Shown: in pieces, positions 34,823 to 44,836 of the stretch | Numbering within the stretch: position 1 is the first letter of the stretch | How the letters are laid out: each line of letters opens with the position of its first letter | DNA from: Aureispira anguillae | Lineage (GTDB): Bacteria > Bacteroidota > Bacteroidia > Chitinophagales > Saprospiraceae | Reading direction: 5' to 3' | Assembly (NCBI RefSeq): GCF_026000115.1 | Contig: NZ_AP026867.1 | Coordinates: 5,805,001-5,869,000 of the forward strand | DNA length: 64,000 bases | Notes under the pieces: model-generated | What the model was told of the DNA's origin: nothing | What the model saw: only the letters and a program-made list of their open reading frames with translations | The model's database searches: none | Made by a program: the position numbers and the translations under genes

Positions 34823-35131
34823 TTACATTAATTTCACTTGGATATCTACCCCACTAGGTAATTCCAATTTTTCCAACGCACTTACTGTCTTAGCAGTAGA
34901 ACTATAAATTTCTATAAGACGCTTGTGGGTACGAAGTTGAAACTGCTCACGAGATTTCTTGTTTACGTGTGGAGAACGCAAAACAGTGAATATTTTTCTA
35001 TGCGTGGGCAGCGGAATCGGCCCAGTCACGACTGCACCGGTGTTACGTACTGTCTTTACAATCTTTGCGGTAGATTTGTCTACTAAATTGTGATCGTAAG
35101 AACGAAGTTTAATTCTAATTTTCTGATTCAT
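34823..35131 (-). CDS. rpsJ: 30S ribosomal protein S10 (uS10)
   Basis: Head protein of the 30S subunit and NusG/NusB partner in antitermination, 102 aa. Shown by [20 protein letters not shown] and [20 protein letters not shown]. It is the first gene of the S10 section; here it directly follows fusA (tuf is absent) after a hairpin. Confidence 0.98.
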   Translation of the reverse strand: MNQKIRIKLRSYDHNLVDKSTAKIVKTVRNTGAVVTGPIPLPTHRKIFTVLRSPHVNKKSREQFQLRTHKRLIEIYSSTAKTVSALEKLELPSGVDIQVKLM

Positions 35132-35168
35132 GCCTCGATGAATGATTTATTATGAATGTTTGAAAGAT

Positions 35169-35194
35169 AAGCCCCACTCCAAAGAGCGGGACTT
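35169..35194 (-). promoter_or_regulatory. Hairpin between fusA and rpsJ
   Basis: As minus-strand RNA, AAGTCCCGCTC pairs fully with GAGTGGGGCTT (two G-U pairs) around a TTTG tetraloop; on the plus strand those two positions would be mismatches. It starts 16 nt after the fusA stop. It could partially terminate the str section before the S10 section begins. Confidence 0.6.
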
Positions 35195-35210
35195 TTTTCT
35201 ATTATATATT

Positions 35211-37340
35211 TTATACAGTAGCTTTTGAAGCTTCGATTACTTTCTCAGCAACAGCATTTGGAGCTGGAGCATAGTGAGAGAAAATCATGTTAGAAGAAGC
35301 ACGACCTGAAGTCAAGGTACGCAAATCTGTAATGTAACCAAACATTTCAGACAATGGCACATCTGCCTTAATAACGATACCAATACCTTTAGGCTCTTGA
35401 GATTTCATGATACCACGACGACGGTTCAAGTCACCAATGATAGATCCCATGTAATCCTCAGGAGAAACAACTTCTAAAGCCATAATTGGCTCCAAAAGAA
35501 CAGGTTTACAACTTTTAGCAGCAACCTTGAATCCTTCTTTAGCACAAAGCTCAAATGCGATAGGCTTAGAATCCACGGCATGCATTCCACCATCATAAAC
35601 ACGTACACTCATGCTGTCCATGTTGTAGCCAGCCAAGATTCCGTTGTCCATCATAGCGTCAAATCCTTTTTGAATAGGATTGATATAAGCTTTATCAATA
35701 GTACCACCTTTGATGTCCCAAGTGAACTCCAATCTAGTTTTGTTGTTTTTGAAGTCATCACTTTCTAAGAACTCCTCAGAAGCAGGTCCTAATTCAAACT
35801 CCATATCAGCAAACAAACCAGATCCACCCGATTGTTTCTTCAAACGCTCACGGTGAGTTACAGATTTTGTTAAAGCCTCTTTATAATTTACTTGAGGTGC
35901 ACCTTCGTTCACCTCTACTTTAAATTCACGTTTTAGACGATCAACAATGATCTCTAAGTGCAACTCTCCCATTCCAGAAATAATGGTTTGAGCAGTATTC
36001 TCATCAAACTTAGCAGTAAATGTAGGATCCTCTTCTGACAATTTAGCCAAAGACATACCCAATTTATCTACATCTTTTTGAGTCTTAGGCTCAATAGCAA
36101 TAGAAATAACGGGAGCAGGGAAATCCATACTCTCTAGTACGATTGGGTGATCTAAGTCAGATAAAGTATCTCCAGTTTTGATGTCTTTGAAACCAACACC
36201 AGCAGCAATATCACCAGCATAAACTGTTTCAACAGGTTTTTGCTCGTTAGCATGCATTTGATAAATACGAGAAATACGCTCTTTCTTGTTAGAACGAGTA
36301 TTCAAGATATAAGAACCTGCGTCTAATTTTCCAGAATAACAACGGAAGAAACACAAACGACCTACATAAGGGTCTGTAGCAATCTTAAATGCCAAAGCAG
36401 AGAATGGAGCATCAAAATCAGCTGGACGACTCTCTTCTTCTTCTGTTTCAGGATTAGTACCAGTTACAGCATCAACATCCAATGGAGAAGGCAAGAAAGC
36501 ACAAACAGCATCCAATACAGCTTGTACACCTTTGTTTTTGAAAGCAGAACCACACATTACAGGAATGATACTCATATCACATACTGCTGCACGAACTGCT
36601 GCACGAATCTCATCATGAGAAATAGACTCTGGATCTTCAAAGTACTTCTCCAACAAGTTTTCATCGTATTCAGCAACCGCTTCCAACAATTTTTCACGTG
36701 CCTCAGCAGCAGTATCCGCCAAATCTTCTGGCATATCAACTACCTCAAAGGTCATTCCCATATCATGCTCATTCCAAACAATTGCTTGACCTGTAATCAA
36801 GTCAACCACTCCTTTGAAATCATCTTCTGAACCGATCGGTACTTGCAAAGGAACAGCATTAGCTCCTAGCATATCTCTCATTTGTTGACAAACACCAAAG
36901 AAATCAGCACCTTGGCGATCCATTTTGTTAACAAAAGCAATACGAGGTACTTTATATCCATCTGCCAAACGCCAGTTGGTTTCAGATTGAGGCTCAACAC
37001 CACCAGAAGCACAGAATAAAAATACCAACCCATCCAATACACGTAAAGAACGGTTTACCTCAACCGTAAAATCAACGTGACCAGGAGTATCGATAATGTT
37101 TACTGCATATTTTTTATCTTTCCAAGGCCATTCGGTCTTGGTAGCAGCAGATGTAATAGTGATACCACGCTCTTGTTCTTGCTCCATCCAGTCCATTGTA
37201 GCAGCACCATCGTGTACTTCACCAATTTTGTGACTAATACCTGTATAATACAGAACACGTTCTGTAGTAGTGGTTTTCCCTGCATCAATATGTGCAGCAA
37301 TACCAATATTTCGCGTATAGGTTAAATCTATTTTTGCCAT
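35211..37340 (-). CDS. fusA: Elongation factor G
   Basis: Translocation GTPase, 709 aa. G1 is [10 protein letters not shown] (15-24), G3 [13 protein letters not shown]4 NKMDRQG; domain IV carries the [15 protein letters not shown] region and the C-terminal domain [17 protein letters not shown]. Full length and all motifs normal. It lies between rpsG and rpsJ, completing the str section. Confidence 0.98.
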   Translation of the reverse strand: MAKIDLTYTRNIGIAAHIDAGKTTTTERVLYYTGISHKIGEVHDGAATMDWMEQEQERGITITSAATKTEWPWKDKKYAVNIIDTPGHVDFTVEVNRSLRVLDGLVFLFCASGGVEPQSETNWRLADGYKVPRIAFVNKMDRQGADFFGVCQQMRDMLGANAVPLQVPIGSEDDFKGVVDLITGQAIVWNEHDMGMTFEVVDMPEDLADTAAEAREKLLEAVAEYDENLLEKYFEDPESISHDEIRAAVRAAVCDMSIIPVMCGSAFKNKGVQAVLDAVCAFLPSPLDVDAVTGTNPETEEEESRPADFDAPFSALAFKIATDPYVGRLCFFRCYSGKLDAGSYILNTRSNKKERISRIYQMHANEQKPVETVYAGDIAAGVGFKDIKTGDTLSDLDHPIVLESMDFPAPVISIAIEPKTQKDVDKLGMSLAKLSEEDPTFTAKFDENTAQTIISGMGELHLEIIVDRLKREFKVEVNEGAPQVNYKEALTKSVTHRERLKKQSGGSGLFADMEFELGPASEEFLESDDFKNNKTRLEFTWDIKGGTIDKAYINPIQKGFDAMMDNGILAGYNMDSMSVRVYDGGMHAVDSKPIAFELCAKEGFKVAAKSCKPVLLEPIMALEVVSPEDYMGSIIGDLNRRRGIMKSQEPKGIGIVIKADVPLSEMFGYITDLRTLTSGRASSNMIFSHYAPAPNAVAEKVIEASKATV

Positions 37341-37452
37341 GACTTATAATAGTGGCTTAAATTTTATATAAAAATTGATTAATAAAATATCTAGGATATG
37401 TGTCTTGTCAAGGCGGCTAACAATTACCTTAACAAACTTCGTCAAATTATAA

Positions 37453-37938
37453 TTATTTAGACTTAGTTCTTTTGCGACCAAAATGAGCAAATGCTCTATT
37501 TGATTCAGCCATTTTGTGTGTATCTTCTTTCTTTTTTACAGCAGAGCCTTCGCCTTTAGATGCTGCAAGTAGTTCAGCAGCTAATTTAGAAGCGATGCCT
37601 TTACCACTGCGTTGGCGAGAGTATTTGATTGTCCATTTCATTGCCACTGAGAGACGGCGTTCTGGACGGATTTCGGTAGGAATTTGGAAAGTAGCACCAC
37701 CAATACGACGAGAGCGTACTTCAAGGGCTGGCATTACGTTCTTAATTGCTTTTTGGAAAATTTCGTGAGCAGATTCCCCAGTTTTTTCTTCCAAAATATC
37801 CATAGCTTGATAAAAAGCTCTGAATGCGGTACTTTTCTTACCGTCTAACATTAACATGTTTACGAAACGTGTTACTTGCTTATCACCATAACGAGGATCT
37901 GGTGCGACTTGGCGCACTTTTGGTTTTCTCTTTCTCAT
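37453..37938 (-). CDS. rpsG: 30S ribosomal protein S7 (uS7)
   Basis: 16S rRNA-binding protein of the 30S head. I start at ATG 37938 (161 aa, starting MRKRKPKVRQVAPDPRYGD), since the family begins MRRRxA; a TTG 42 bases upstream would add an unusual 14-residue leader. Motifs: FVNMLMLDGKKSTAFRAFYQ and PALEVRSRRIGGATFQIPTE. The end is FAHFGRKRTKSK. Confidence 0.96.
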   Translation of the reverse strand: MRKRKPKVRQVAPDPRYGDKQVTRFVNMLMLDGKKSTAFRAFYQAMDILEEKTGESAHEIFQKAIKNVMPALEVRSRRIGGATFQIPTEIRPERRLSVAMKWTIKYSRQRSGKGIASKLAAELLAASKGEGSAVKKKEDTHKMAESNRAFAHFGRKRTKSK

Positions 37939-38070
37939 CTTCTTGTTAAATCTTTTTAGCTGTTGTTTGAGTCCAGACAATCCATCTTTAACTCAATCTT
38001 CAGTCCCGACTTATTCAGAACTTAGTCAACGTATGATCTTTTATATCGTTAATTCTTATTGAAACTCTCT

Positions 38071-38454
38071 TTACTTCTTAGCAGCTTTAGGACGCTTAGT
38101 ACCGTAGCGAGAACGAGCTTGTTTTCTATCGGCAACACCAGCAGTATCTAACGCACCACGAACAACAGTATAACGTACACCAGGCAAATCTTTCACACGA
38201 CCACCACGTACCAATACGATAGAGTGTTCTTGTAAGTTATGTCCTTCACCAGGGATGTATGCAATCACCTCAATTCCGTTGGTTAAACGTACCTTTGCTA
38301 CTTTACGTAACGCTGAGTTTGGTTTCTTAGGCGTAGTAGTATATACACGAGTACATACTCCACGTTTTTGAGGACATGCATCCAATGCTCTGGCTTTTGA
38401 AGCTAGCTTGATGACTTTACGTCCTTTTCTTACTAATTGATTTATTGTAGGCAT
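38071..38454 (-). CDS. rpsL: 30S ribosomal protein S12 (uS12)
   Basis: Decoding-centre protein, 127 aa, first gene of the leftward cluster. Motifs: [20 protein letters not shown] and [20 protein letters not shown]. The lysines whose mutation usually gives streptomycin resistance (PKKPNS and VKDLPG) are in the wild-type form. Confidence 0.98.
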   Translation of the reverse strand: MPTINQLVRKGRKVIKLASKARALDACPQKRGVCTRVYTTTPKKPNSALRKVAKVRLTNGIEVIAYIPGEGHNLQEHSIVLVRGGRVKDLPGVRYTVVRGALDTAGVADRKQARSRYGTKRPKAAKK

Positions 38455-38873
38455 TTATCAAATAATTACTACTTTTTTTCAAATCCCCCTATTAAAAGGG
38501 GTTTACTTAAGCGATTGCAAAAGTACGATTCTTTTTGATAAAAAGAAAATAAAAGTGTGTTTTTTTGAAAAAAAAGAAATCTACTTCTCTAATTTTCATA
38601 GTTTTTATTGATCTTATTAAAAATTTTAAAATAATTCCTTGACTTAGCTGGATGTTTTAAACCAACAATACCTTACATCCTCATAAAATCTTTTTTCTCT
38701 GAAAAGCACTTTATTCTTTTTTTTCAGAATTGTCTTATAATAAAATTTGCCTCCCCCCCCTTCTCCCCCAAGCATTTTTTTTTGAGTTAAGCATTGACCC
38801 TTATCAATGCCCCTAGTTATATGTAATTTTTAACAATATACCATATTAATTCACCAATTAATTGTAGTTGCCT
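38455..38873. other. 419-bp divergent region with rpsL promoter
   Basis: No gene is present. The leftward rpsL promoter (38518-38525) lies here, with a leader of about 55 nt. A short imperfect hairpin, AAATCCCC / GGGGTTT (about 38480-38503), sits in that leader. The rest (38526-38867) is low-complexity poly-A/T and poly-C DNA, including a run of eight C at 38753-38760. No promoter motif was found for the rightward cyclase gene. Confidence 0.5.
38518..38525 (-). promoter_or_regulatory. Promoter of the rpsL super-operon
   Basis: TACTTTTG followed by CAATCGC on the minus strand fits the Bacteroidota -7 element. It is 64 nt upstream of the rpsL ATG and is the only good match before this 31-gene cluster. 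No clear TTG at -33. Confidence 0.6.
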
Positions 38874-39641
38874 ATGACCTCAATAATAGACCTTTCAAAA
38901 ACAATAGAATACAAAAAAGAAGATCCTTGGTTCATGCGAATCAAAATCAAGCAATTCCCGCATGCCAAAAGCTTAAAATTAATTCGTTTCATCTTAAAAA
39001 TGCCCAAAAAATTACTTCCTTCTAAGTTTAAGGGTTGGGCAGATGACAAAATCAAAAACATGGGTGTGCACTCTACTACACATATTGATGCTCCTTGGCA
39101 TTATGGACCTATTGTAGAGGGCAAAAAAGCCAAAACCATTGACGAAATTCCCTTAGAATGGTTGTATGCAGATGGTGTGGTTATTGATATGAGTCACAAA
39201 AAAGATTTTGAAGTAATCACTATCGAAGACCTAGAAAGTAGCCTAAAAGCGACCAACACAACGCTTCAGCCTGGCAATATTGTATTGATTCGCACCGATC
39301 GGGACCAACTAAAAGGGAAAGCCTTTTTTGAGCGAGGTACAGGTATGGGCAAAGCCGCAACTGAATGGTTAATAAAACAAGGAATAAAAGTAATGGGAAT
39401 TGACCAATGGGGCTGGGATTTACCTTTGGGGTATTTAGCTCAACAAGCCAAAAAGACCAATAATCGAGAACTGTTTTGGGAAGGGCATTTAGTTGGTTTA
39501 GATTATGAATATTTACACATGGAACAACTCACCAACCTAAAAGCATTACCCCCACATGGATTTAAAATTGCTGTTTTTCCACTCAAAATCAAAGGTGGCT
39601 CAGCGGCACCTGCTCGTGTTGTTGCTATCCTAGAAAATTAA
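38874..39641 (+). CDS. Cyclase family protein (kynurenine-formamidase-like)
   Basis: The 255-residue protein begins with the family pattern IIDLSKTIEYKKED and has the metal-binding motif HSTTHIDAPWHYGP (H-x3-H-x-D-x3-H), followed by NIVLIRTDRDQ, GIDQWGWDLPL and PPHGFKIAVFPLKIKGGSAAPARVVA at the end. This fold includes bacterial kynurenine formamidases (KynB) and related cyclases that hydrolyse amide bonds. No tryptophan-degradation gene is adjacent, so the substrate is unassigned. I use ATG 38874; a TTG six bases earlier is also in frame. Confidence 0.85.
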   Translation: MTSIIDLSKTIEYKKEDPWFMRIKIKQFPHAKSLKLIRFILKMPKKLLPSKFKGWADDKIKNMGVHSTTHIDAPWHYGPIVEGKKAKTIDEIPLEWLYADGVVIDMSHKKDFEVITIEDLESSLKATNTTLQPGNIVLIRTDRDQLKGKAFFERGTGMGKAATEWLIKQGIKVMGIDQWGWDLPLGYLAQQAKKTNNRELFWEGHLVGLDYEYLHMEQLTNLKALPPHGFKIAVFPLKIKGGSAAPARVVAILEN

Positions 39642-39658
39642 ATAGCCGCATTTACTCA

Positions 39659-39692
39659 AAGATGTGATCGGTCATATAGCCGATCACATCTT
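39659..39692. terminator. Bidirectional terminator
   Basis: AAGATGTGATCGG and CCGATCACATCTT form a perfect 13-bp stem with an 8-nt loop, 17 nt after the cyclase stop and 9 nt after the stop of the leftward membrane gene. CAATTTTTT follows on the plus strand. Confidence 0.85.
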
Positions 39693-39701
39693 CAATTTTT
39701 T

Positions 39702-40586
39702 CTATTCTAACCTAGACAAATCGTCTAGAATGTTCTCTCCATAAAATTTATCTTTTTCTGGCTTAGGTGGCAATTTATCTTCTGTTATAAAATACAACAA
39801 AGCAGAAACAGCACTAGCAGTCAAACACAGCCCTCTCCACCAATACCTAGTTTCTCTCATGTCTGGATTGCCATCATTAATGTAAACAAAGGTTCCGTAT
39901 AAAAAGAACACGATCATAAGCCACTTATAAGTAGTCAGAATGACATTTGTCTCCTCCGCCCAAACAATTAATAACAATGATCCAATTGTTGCTACGACTA
40001 GTATTGCATGGTAAGTATTTTCAGGATAATCCTTATCTACCCCTTCATAATTTCCCCAACCAACGCTCCTTATCTCTTCCAGTATTCCATTATCCATTTG
40101 TAGAAAATAATTCCCTAAAAGGAGCAAACTTAGATACCCAAGAGCATTAAAAGCCCAAATATATTTAAGCCTAAGGTCTACTACTCGTACAATAAGCCAG
40201 TCCAAGCAAAACACTACCGACAAAATAATTTGGAGGCTTGCCGAAAATACCCATCCAATCTTAGCTTCTTGGAGAGAAATTCTACCATCTGACCAATACA
40301 ACAACACATAGCTGATAAAAAAAAATGCAGCAAATCCCTTTAATAAAAGAGCGATTGAGGACTTTGAATCGGAAGCCATTAGCGCAAGAAAAAAAGAAAC
40401 AACACTACACCCACTCCAGATTGCATAATAAGTGTTTTCAGGATAATCTAAATCTAACCCACTGTAGTTTTGCCAGCCTACACGATCAAATTCCCCCCAT
40501 AACTGTTCATCTAATCCAAGATAAAAAAAACCAAGATAAAGCAAATAGGCATAAAGCAGTCCGTGTAAGCAATAAAGTACTTTCAT
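39702..40586 (-). CDS. Membrane protein with two-fold internal repeat
   Basis: I do not recognise this 294-residue membrane protein. It has about eight hydrophobic segments in two repeated halves: VGWQNYSGLDLDYPENTYYA (about 37-56) recurs as VGWGNYEGVDKDYPENTYHA (about 175-194), each followed by hydrophobic segments and an acidic SDG/NDG loop (YWSDGRISLQEAK and YINDGNPDMRETR). The tail YGENILDDLSRLE resembles the end of the 145-residue neighbour (FYEDEILDDL). It is the last gene of a four-gene leftward group. Confidence 0.65.
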   Translation of the reverse strand: MKVLYCLHGLLYAYLLYLGFFYLGLDEQLWGEFDRVGWQNYSGLDLDYPENTYYAIWSGCSVVSFFLALMASDSKSSIALLLKGFAAFFFISYVLLYWSDGRISLQEAKIGWVFSASLQIILSVVFCLDWLIVRVVDLRLKYIWAFNALGYLSLLLLGNYFLQMDNGILEEIRSVGWGNYEGVDKDYPENTYHAILVVATIGSLLLIVWAEETNVILTTYKWLMIVFFLYGTFVYINDGNPDMRETRYWWRGLCLTASAVSALLYFITEDKLPPKPEKDKFYGENILDDLSRLE

Positions 40587-40620
40587 CGTATAGAGTTTGG
40601 CGTGTTTGGTTAAGCGCTTA

Positions 40621-40950
40621 TCAACAATCCATATCGTCTAAGGGGCTCCAAAAAATGGTTTTAAAATCGACCACTTTATTCCCTGCTACCGTTACCCCCT
40701 CTGAACGCAATAGTTCTGCCATTCTGTTCCCTCCAAAAGATGCACGTCCCGTTAGTACTCCACTTCTATTAACAACACGATGTGCTGGTACATCCTTGGG
40801 GCAATTGTTCATTGCCCAGCCAACCATCCTAACTCGACGCTTTTGTTCCAAAGCTGTAGCTATAGCCCCATAACTCGTTACTCTCCCAACAGGAATCAAT
40901 CGAGTTATAGCATAAATATCTTGTATAAATTGTTCCTTATCAAATTCCAT
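40621..40950 (-). CDS. Alkyltransferase-like protein (MGMT-family, no active-site Cys)
   Basis: The 109-residue protein matches the DNA-binding domain of O6-alkylguanine-DNA alkyltransferase: IPVGRVTSYGAIATALEQ, VGWAMNNCP, then AHRVVNRSGVLTGRASFGGN. The nucleophile motif PCHR is PAHR here (Ala in place of Cys), as in alkyltransferase-like (ATL) proteins, which bind alkylated guanine and hand it to nucleotide excision repair. It therefore cannot accept an alkyl group by the usual mechanism. It lies between unrelated membrane-protein genes on the same strand. Confidence 0.88.
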   Translation of the reverse strand: MEFDKEQFIQDIYAITRLIPVGRVTSYGAIATALEQKRRVRMVGWAMNNCPKDVPAHRVVNRSGVLTGRASFGGNRMAELLRSEGVTVAGNKVVDFKTIFWSPLDDMDC

Positions 40951-41032
40951 TACTTTCTTAGTTTTGCTCCAATTCTATCCGCTCATTATTCAGTGGATGT
41001 TTTGACTTAATAGTATAGTGGAGTATTATTGA

Positions 41033-41470
41033 CTATAAATCATCTAAAATTTCGTCTTCATAGAATGGCTTCAAAGTAGGAGCATGATCGATTTTTTTTC
41101 GAGCAAGTATTACCCAGCCCCAACCTGCTACAATATAAAGATTCCATGCCCATAAAGATTCGTCGAGCGCAATTCCTCTTGGGCTACAGAACATAGCTAG
41201 AGCAAAAAGAGTAAACACCGTACTTAGTAGCATCCAAAATTGCCCCATTTTTCGCAATCGAGAAATTGTTTTTGCTCCTACCAAAATAGAAAAGACACAG
41301 AAAATAACTGCAACAATAGCAAAATGGGCGCTAGGCTCACCATAAGGTCCTGCTTCATATCCAAACTCAAAAAATATAGCCACCAATTGTTCTTGCTTAC
41401 TCTTTAAGTTTTCTCCAATGAGATAAAGAATAAATCCTAAAAAAGCATTTAGAGCATATAAATTTTTCAT
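41033..41470 (-). CDS. Small four-helix membrane protein
   Basis: A 145-residue protein with about four hydrophobic segments (about 5-18, 45-65, 75-95, 108-125), starting NLYALNAFLGFILYLIGENL. It ends FYEDEILDDL, like the end of the 294-residue neighbour (GENILDDL). It appears to be a one-unit relative of that family. No function can be given. Confidence 0.6.
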   Translation of the reverse strand: MKNLYALNAFLGFILYLIGENLKSKQEQLVAIFFEFGYEAGPYGEPSAHFAIVAVIFCVFSILVGAKTISRLRKMGQFWMLLSTVFTLFALAMFCSPRGIALDESLWAWNLYIVAGWGWVILARKKIDHAPTLKPFYEDEILDDL

Positions 41471-41566
41471 GAACCTTACTTTTGATCAAGAATAGATTAT
41501 ATGACCACTCAAAACGCCTCTCATTTTAATTTTAAAATCCACCCCATCAAAACGTTAAGTAGCCCA

Positions 41567-41956
41567 TTAGACCTCCTCTTCTGCTCTCATCATCAAACTA
41601 TAAGCATTCAGCCACATTCCCAAAACAATATAGGGGCCATAAATCAACAGCATATCTTGCATTTGTACAGCTCCTTCTCCAACCAAAGTACCAATTGAAT
41701 AAGCCAAAAGTACAATAGCCAGTATTAGCATCACAATGCCAATCTTAGGCATTCTATAAAAGGTTTTTTGTCCTACATAAGCTGCAAAAACGGTGCAAAG
41801 GCACCCCAATATGGCATAAGCAGAAGAGGCCCATTCATAACTATCCCCATTTGGACGAAATCCTTCTAAAAAAGCTTTCTCCTCCTCATTAAGATGCACA
41901 CCTGCATAAAAGAGAATTACAATTAAAAAAATATTAATGATATATAACTTCCTCAA
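41567..41956 (-). CDS. Small four-helix membrane protein
   Basis: A 129-residue protein with four hydrophobic segments. The start MRKLYIINIFLIVILFYAGV aligns with the start of the 145-residue neighbour, and the order of helices (including the AY-AILG and VGQKTFYRMPKIG region, parallel to VGAKTISRLRKMG) is the same. It looks like a paralogue, but lacks the ILDDL tail. Function unknown. Confidence 0.6.
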   Translation of the reverse strand: MRKLYIINIFLIVILFYAGVHLNEEEKAFLEGFRPNGDSYEWASSAYAILGCLCTVFAAYVGQKTFYRMPKIGIVMLILAIVLLAYSIGTLVGEGAVQMQDMLLIYGPYIVLGMWLNAYSLMMRAEEEV

Positions 41957-42328
41957 TTTTTGCTCTTTATTGTTAATAAAATATCCCTTATAAAGTTTCT
42001 TATCCCACCTAAAGTAAATATACCATAAACTATTCTTTTGATTAGAAAGAATGTGTTAAATGTTAAAGAAGCTCTACAAGAGTGTAAATATAGTTAAAGC
42101 CTAAAAAATACAGCAGGTATAACAAAGTTATCTCGTCATCTATTAATGATCTAATAGACTTAGCTTTTGTTAGTCCAATAAGAAAAAATACTTAGTAACA
42201 AGGTTAACGATCTAACAATTGCTGCTATATTTTATTATAAAGCGGAATTTTTTCTCTTTTATTATCACTTCGCCATAAAATCTGTATTTTTGCAAACTTT
42301 CCAGTATTTAGTATTAAAATGAAGAACT
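41957..42328. other. 372-bp divergent intergenic region
   Basis: AT-rich DNA upstream of prfC. Apart from the prfC promoter-like site at 42285-42292 I see no gene, RNA or repeat. Confidence 0.4.
42285..42292 (+). promoter_or_regulatory. Promoter of prfC
   Basis: TATTTTTG followed by CAAAC fits the -7 element, 37 nt before the prfC ATG. A -33 TTG is not evident. Confidence 0.55.
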
Positions 42329-43906
42329 ATGGCCAGTCTTAAAGATGAAATTGAAAAGCGTAGAACATTTGCCGTTATTGCACATCCTGATGGGGGTAAA
42401 ACTACTTTAACAGAAAAACTATTGCTTTTTGGAGGTGCTATTCAGGTAGCAGGAGCTGTCAAATCTAATAAAATCAAGAAGTCTACAACTTCTGACTTTA
42501 TGGAAATAGAAAAACAACGTGGAATTTCTGTAGCGACTTCTGTTATGGGGTTTAACTATAGAGCCTGTAACATTAATATTTTAGATACCCCTGGTCACAA
42601 AGATTTTGCAGAGGATACCTACCGCACCTTAACAGCCGTTGATAGTGTTATTGTTGTGATTGATGTTGCGAAGGGGGTTGAGGAACAAACTGAGAAATTG
42701 GTAGAGGTTTGTCGTATGAGAGATACTCCAGTTATTGTTTTCGTCAATAAGATGGATAGAGAAGGAAAAGACGGTTTTGATCTGCTGGATGAAATAGAAG
42801 AAAAGCTACAACTTACAACTTGTCCGCTCAGTTGGCCAATAGGAATGGGACAAGATTTTAAAGGTGTATACAACTTATACCAAAAACAGCTCAATCTTTT
42901 TGCTCCGAATACTAAGTATGGCAATATTTTGGAATTTAATGATATTAGCCTTCCTGATCTAGAACAACACATTGGAGATGATGCAGCAGAAACGCTTCGA
43001 GAAGAAGTAGAAACGATTGAGGAAGTTTATCCCTCTTTTGATCGAGAGCAATATCTAGCAGGAAAGCTATCTCCTGTTTTCTTTGGTTCTGCTATTAACA
43101 ACTTTGGGGTAAAAGAATTATTGGATTGTTTTATTGAAATAGCCCCCTCTCCTGTTCATTTCAAAACAGAAGAACGCATAATAGATCCTTACGAGAATAA
43201 ATTCTCTGGCTTTGTATTTAAAATCCATGCCAATATGGACCCTCGCCATAGAGATAGAATTGCGTTTTTGAGAGTGTGCTCTGGAACTTTCCAGCGTAAT
43301 ACCAATTATCTTCATGTCAGAAAAGAGAAAAAAATTAAATTCTCCAACCCAACAACCTTTATGGCTTCGAAAAAAGAAGTTGTAGACAATGCTTATCCTG
43401 GGGATATTGTAGGGCTTTATGATTCGGGGAACTTCAAAATCGGAGATACACTAACAGAAGGAGAAGTTTTACACTTCAAAGGCATTCCAAGTTTTTCTCC
43501 CGAACAGTTCAAATACATTGAAAATGCAAATCCTATGAAATCGAAACAATTGGCAAAAGGTATTCGTCAATTGATGGATGAAGGGGTTGCACAGCTCTTT
43601 ACAAAAAACACCAACAACCGAAAAATTATAGGTACAGTAGGACAGCTCCAATTCGAAGTACTCCAATATCGTCTAAAACACGAATATGGCGCCAGTTGTC
43701 GTTATGAGCCGATACAACTATACAAGGCTTGTTGGATAACAAGTGATAACACGGCGAAATTAAGCGAATTCATTCGTAAAAAAGCCAATTATATGGCAAA
43801 AGATAAAGAGGATAGAGATGTTTATTTAGCTGAATCTAGATGGATGCTACAGAGCGCTCAAAACGATTATCCAGAACTAGAATTTCATTTTACTTCTGAG
43901 TTCTAA
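42329..43906 (+). CDS. prfC: Peptide chain release factor 3
   Basis: GTPase that recycles RF1/RF2 after termination, 525 aa, normal length. G1 [21 protein letters not shown]2 region [15 protein letters not shown]3 [17 protein letters not shown]4 [10 protein letters not shown]. Downstream are the RF3-type domain II ([20 protein letters not shown]) and C-terminal [18 protein letters not shown]. The next gene starts immediately at the stop codon. Confidence 0.97.
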   Translation: MASLKDEIEKRRTFAVIAHPDGGKTTLTEKLLLFGGAIQVAGAVKSNKIKKSTTSDFMEIEKQRGISVATSVMGFNYRACNINILDTPGHKDFAEDTYRTLTAVDSVIVVIDVAKGVEEQTEKLVEVCRMRDTPVIVFVNKMDREGKDGFDLLDEIEEKLQLTTCPLSWPIGMGQDFKGVYNLYQKQLNLFAPNTKYGNILEFNDISLPDLEQHIGDDAAETLREEVETIEEVYPSFDREQYLAGKLSPVFFGSAINNFGVKELLDCFIEIAPSPVHFKTEERIIDPYENKFSGFVFKIHANMDPRHRDRIAFLRVCSGTFQRNTNYLHVRKEKKIKFSNPTTFMASKKEVVDNAYPGDIVGLYDSGNFKIGDTLTEGEVLHFKGIPSFSPEQFKYIENANPMKSKQLAKGIRQLMDEGVAQLFTKNTNNRKIIGTVGQLQFEVLQYRLKHEYGASCRYEPIQLYKACWITSDNTAKLSEFIRKKANYMAKDKEDRDVYLAESRWMLQSAQNDYPELEFHFTSEF

Positions 43907-44698
43907 ATGTATGCTCAGAAATATGGTGCTTGGGCTTTAATTACAGGGGCAGCAATGGGATTAGGTGCTGAATTTGCGCTTCAATTAGCGCAAAAGGGCA
44001 TGAATATCATTGCTGTCGATCATAATTTAGCAGCACTAAAAAAAACCGCTCACGCACTCCAAGAACAAACATCCGTACAAATTCGCCCCATTCATCTAGA
44101 TTTATCTTCTGCTGATTTTTTAGAACAATTAATAGCTCAAATTAAAGACTGCGAAGTAGGCGTATTAGTCAATAATGCAGGTATTTCTAAAATCGGTTAT
44201 TTCACCGCCCAATCTCCTGATTTCTTAGCCACACAACTTCATATTAACACCAAAGTAGTTTTATTGTTATCTCGCCATTTTGCCCACCAAATGCAGCAGA
44301 GACGCAAGGGTGCTATCATTATCCTATCTTCGGGAGCAGGAGAGCTTTCTAGTGCTTATAATGCCGCATATTCAGCTTCTAAAGCCTTTGATTTAAAGTT
44401 GGCAGAATCTCTATGGGCAGAATTACAACCTGATGGAATTGATGTATTAGGATTTATGCCTGGCCCCACCCGTACACCAGGTTATATCGCACAAGGAGGA
44501 GACCCACAGGGTGCTCTGGTTATCTCTACACAAGCATCCGTTCGACAAGCGTTAAAAGCATTGGGTAAATACCCTAATTATGTTGCAGGGGGGATTGGAG
44601 GACGGTTAGGGCATTTTATTTTAACCCGCTTTTTTCCTGTTTCATTACGAATCAAAATTGTCAGCAAGCAAATACAAAAAATGTTTCACCTTCCCTAA
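43907..44698 (+). CDS. Short-chain dehydrogenase/reductase
   Basis: NAD(P)-dependent oxidoreductase of the SDR family, 263 aa. Cofactor motif TGAAMGLGAEFA, NNAGISKIG, and catalytic Ser and YSASK (LSSGAGELSSAYNAAYSASK). The sequence resembles family members annotated as ketoacyl or steroid-type reductases; the substrate is unknown. Its ATG directly abuts the prfC stop, so it is translated from the prfC message. Confidence 0.88.
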   Translation: MYAQKYGAWALITGAAMGLGAEFALQLAQKGMNIIAVDHNLAALKKTAHALQEQTSVQIRPIHLDLSSADFLEQLIAQIKDCEVGVLVNNAGISKIGYFTAQSPDFLATQLHINTKVVLLLSRHFAHQMQQRRKGAIIILSSGAGELSSAYNAAYSASKAFDLKLAESLWAELQPDGIDVLGFMPGPTRTPGYIAQGGDPQGALVISTQASVRQALKALGKYPNYVAGGIGGRLGHFILTRFFPVSLRIKIVSKQIQKMFHLP

Positions 44699-44744
44699 AC
44701 AATAATAAGAACCCCAAACGGATGAATTAGTATAAAAACAAAAA

Positions 44745-44771
44745 GATTTTGCATTTATAAAATGCAAAATC
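44745..44771. terminator. Hairpin between SDR and rpsU
   Basis: GATTTTGCATTT and AAATGCAAAATC form a perfect 12-bp stem with a 3-nt loop between the convergent SDR (ends 44698) and rpsU (ends 44837) genes. It lacks a strong T tract on the plus strand but is A-rich on the left, so it suits rpsU better. Confidence 0.55.
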
Positions 44772-44836
44772 TCTCCGACATCTCTATAAGAACAGAGAAG
44801 TATATTTTATAAAGAATCAAGAAGATAGACAGCAGT

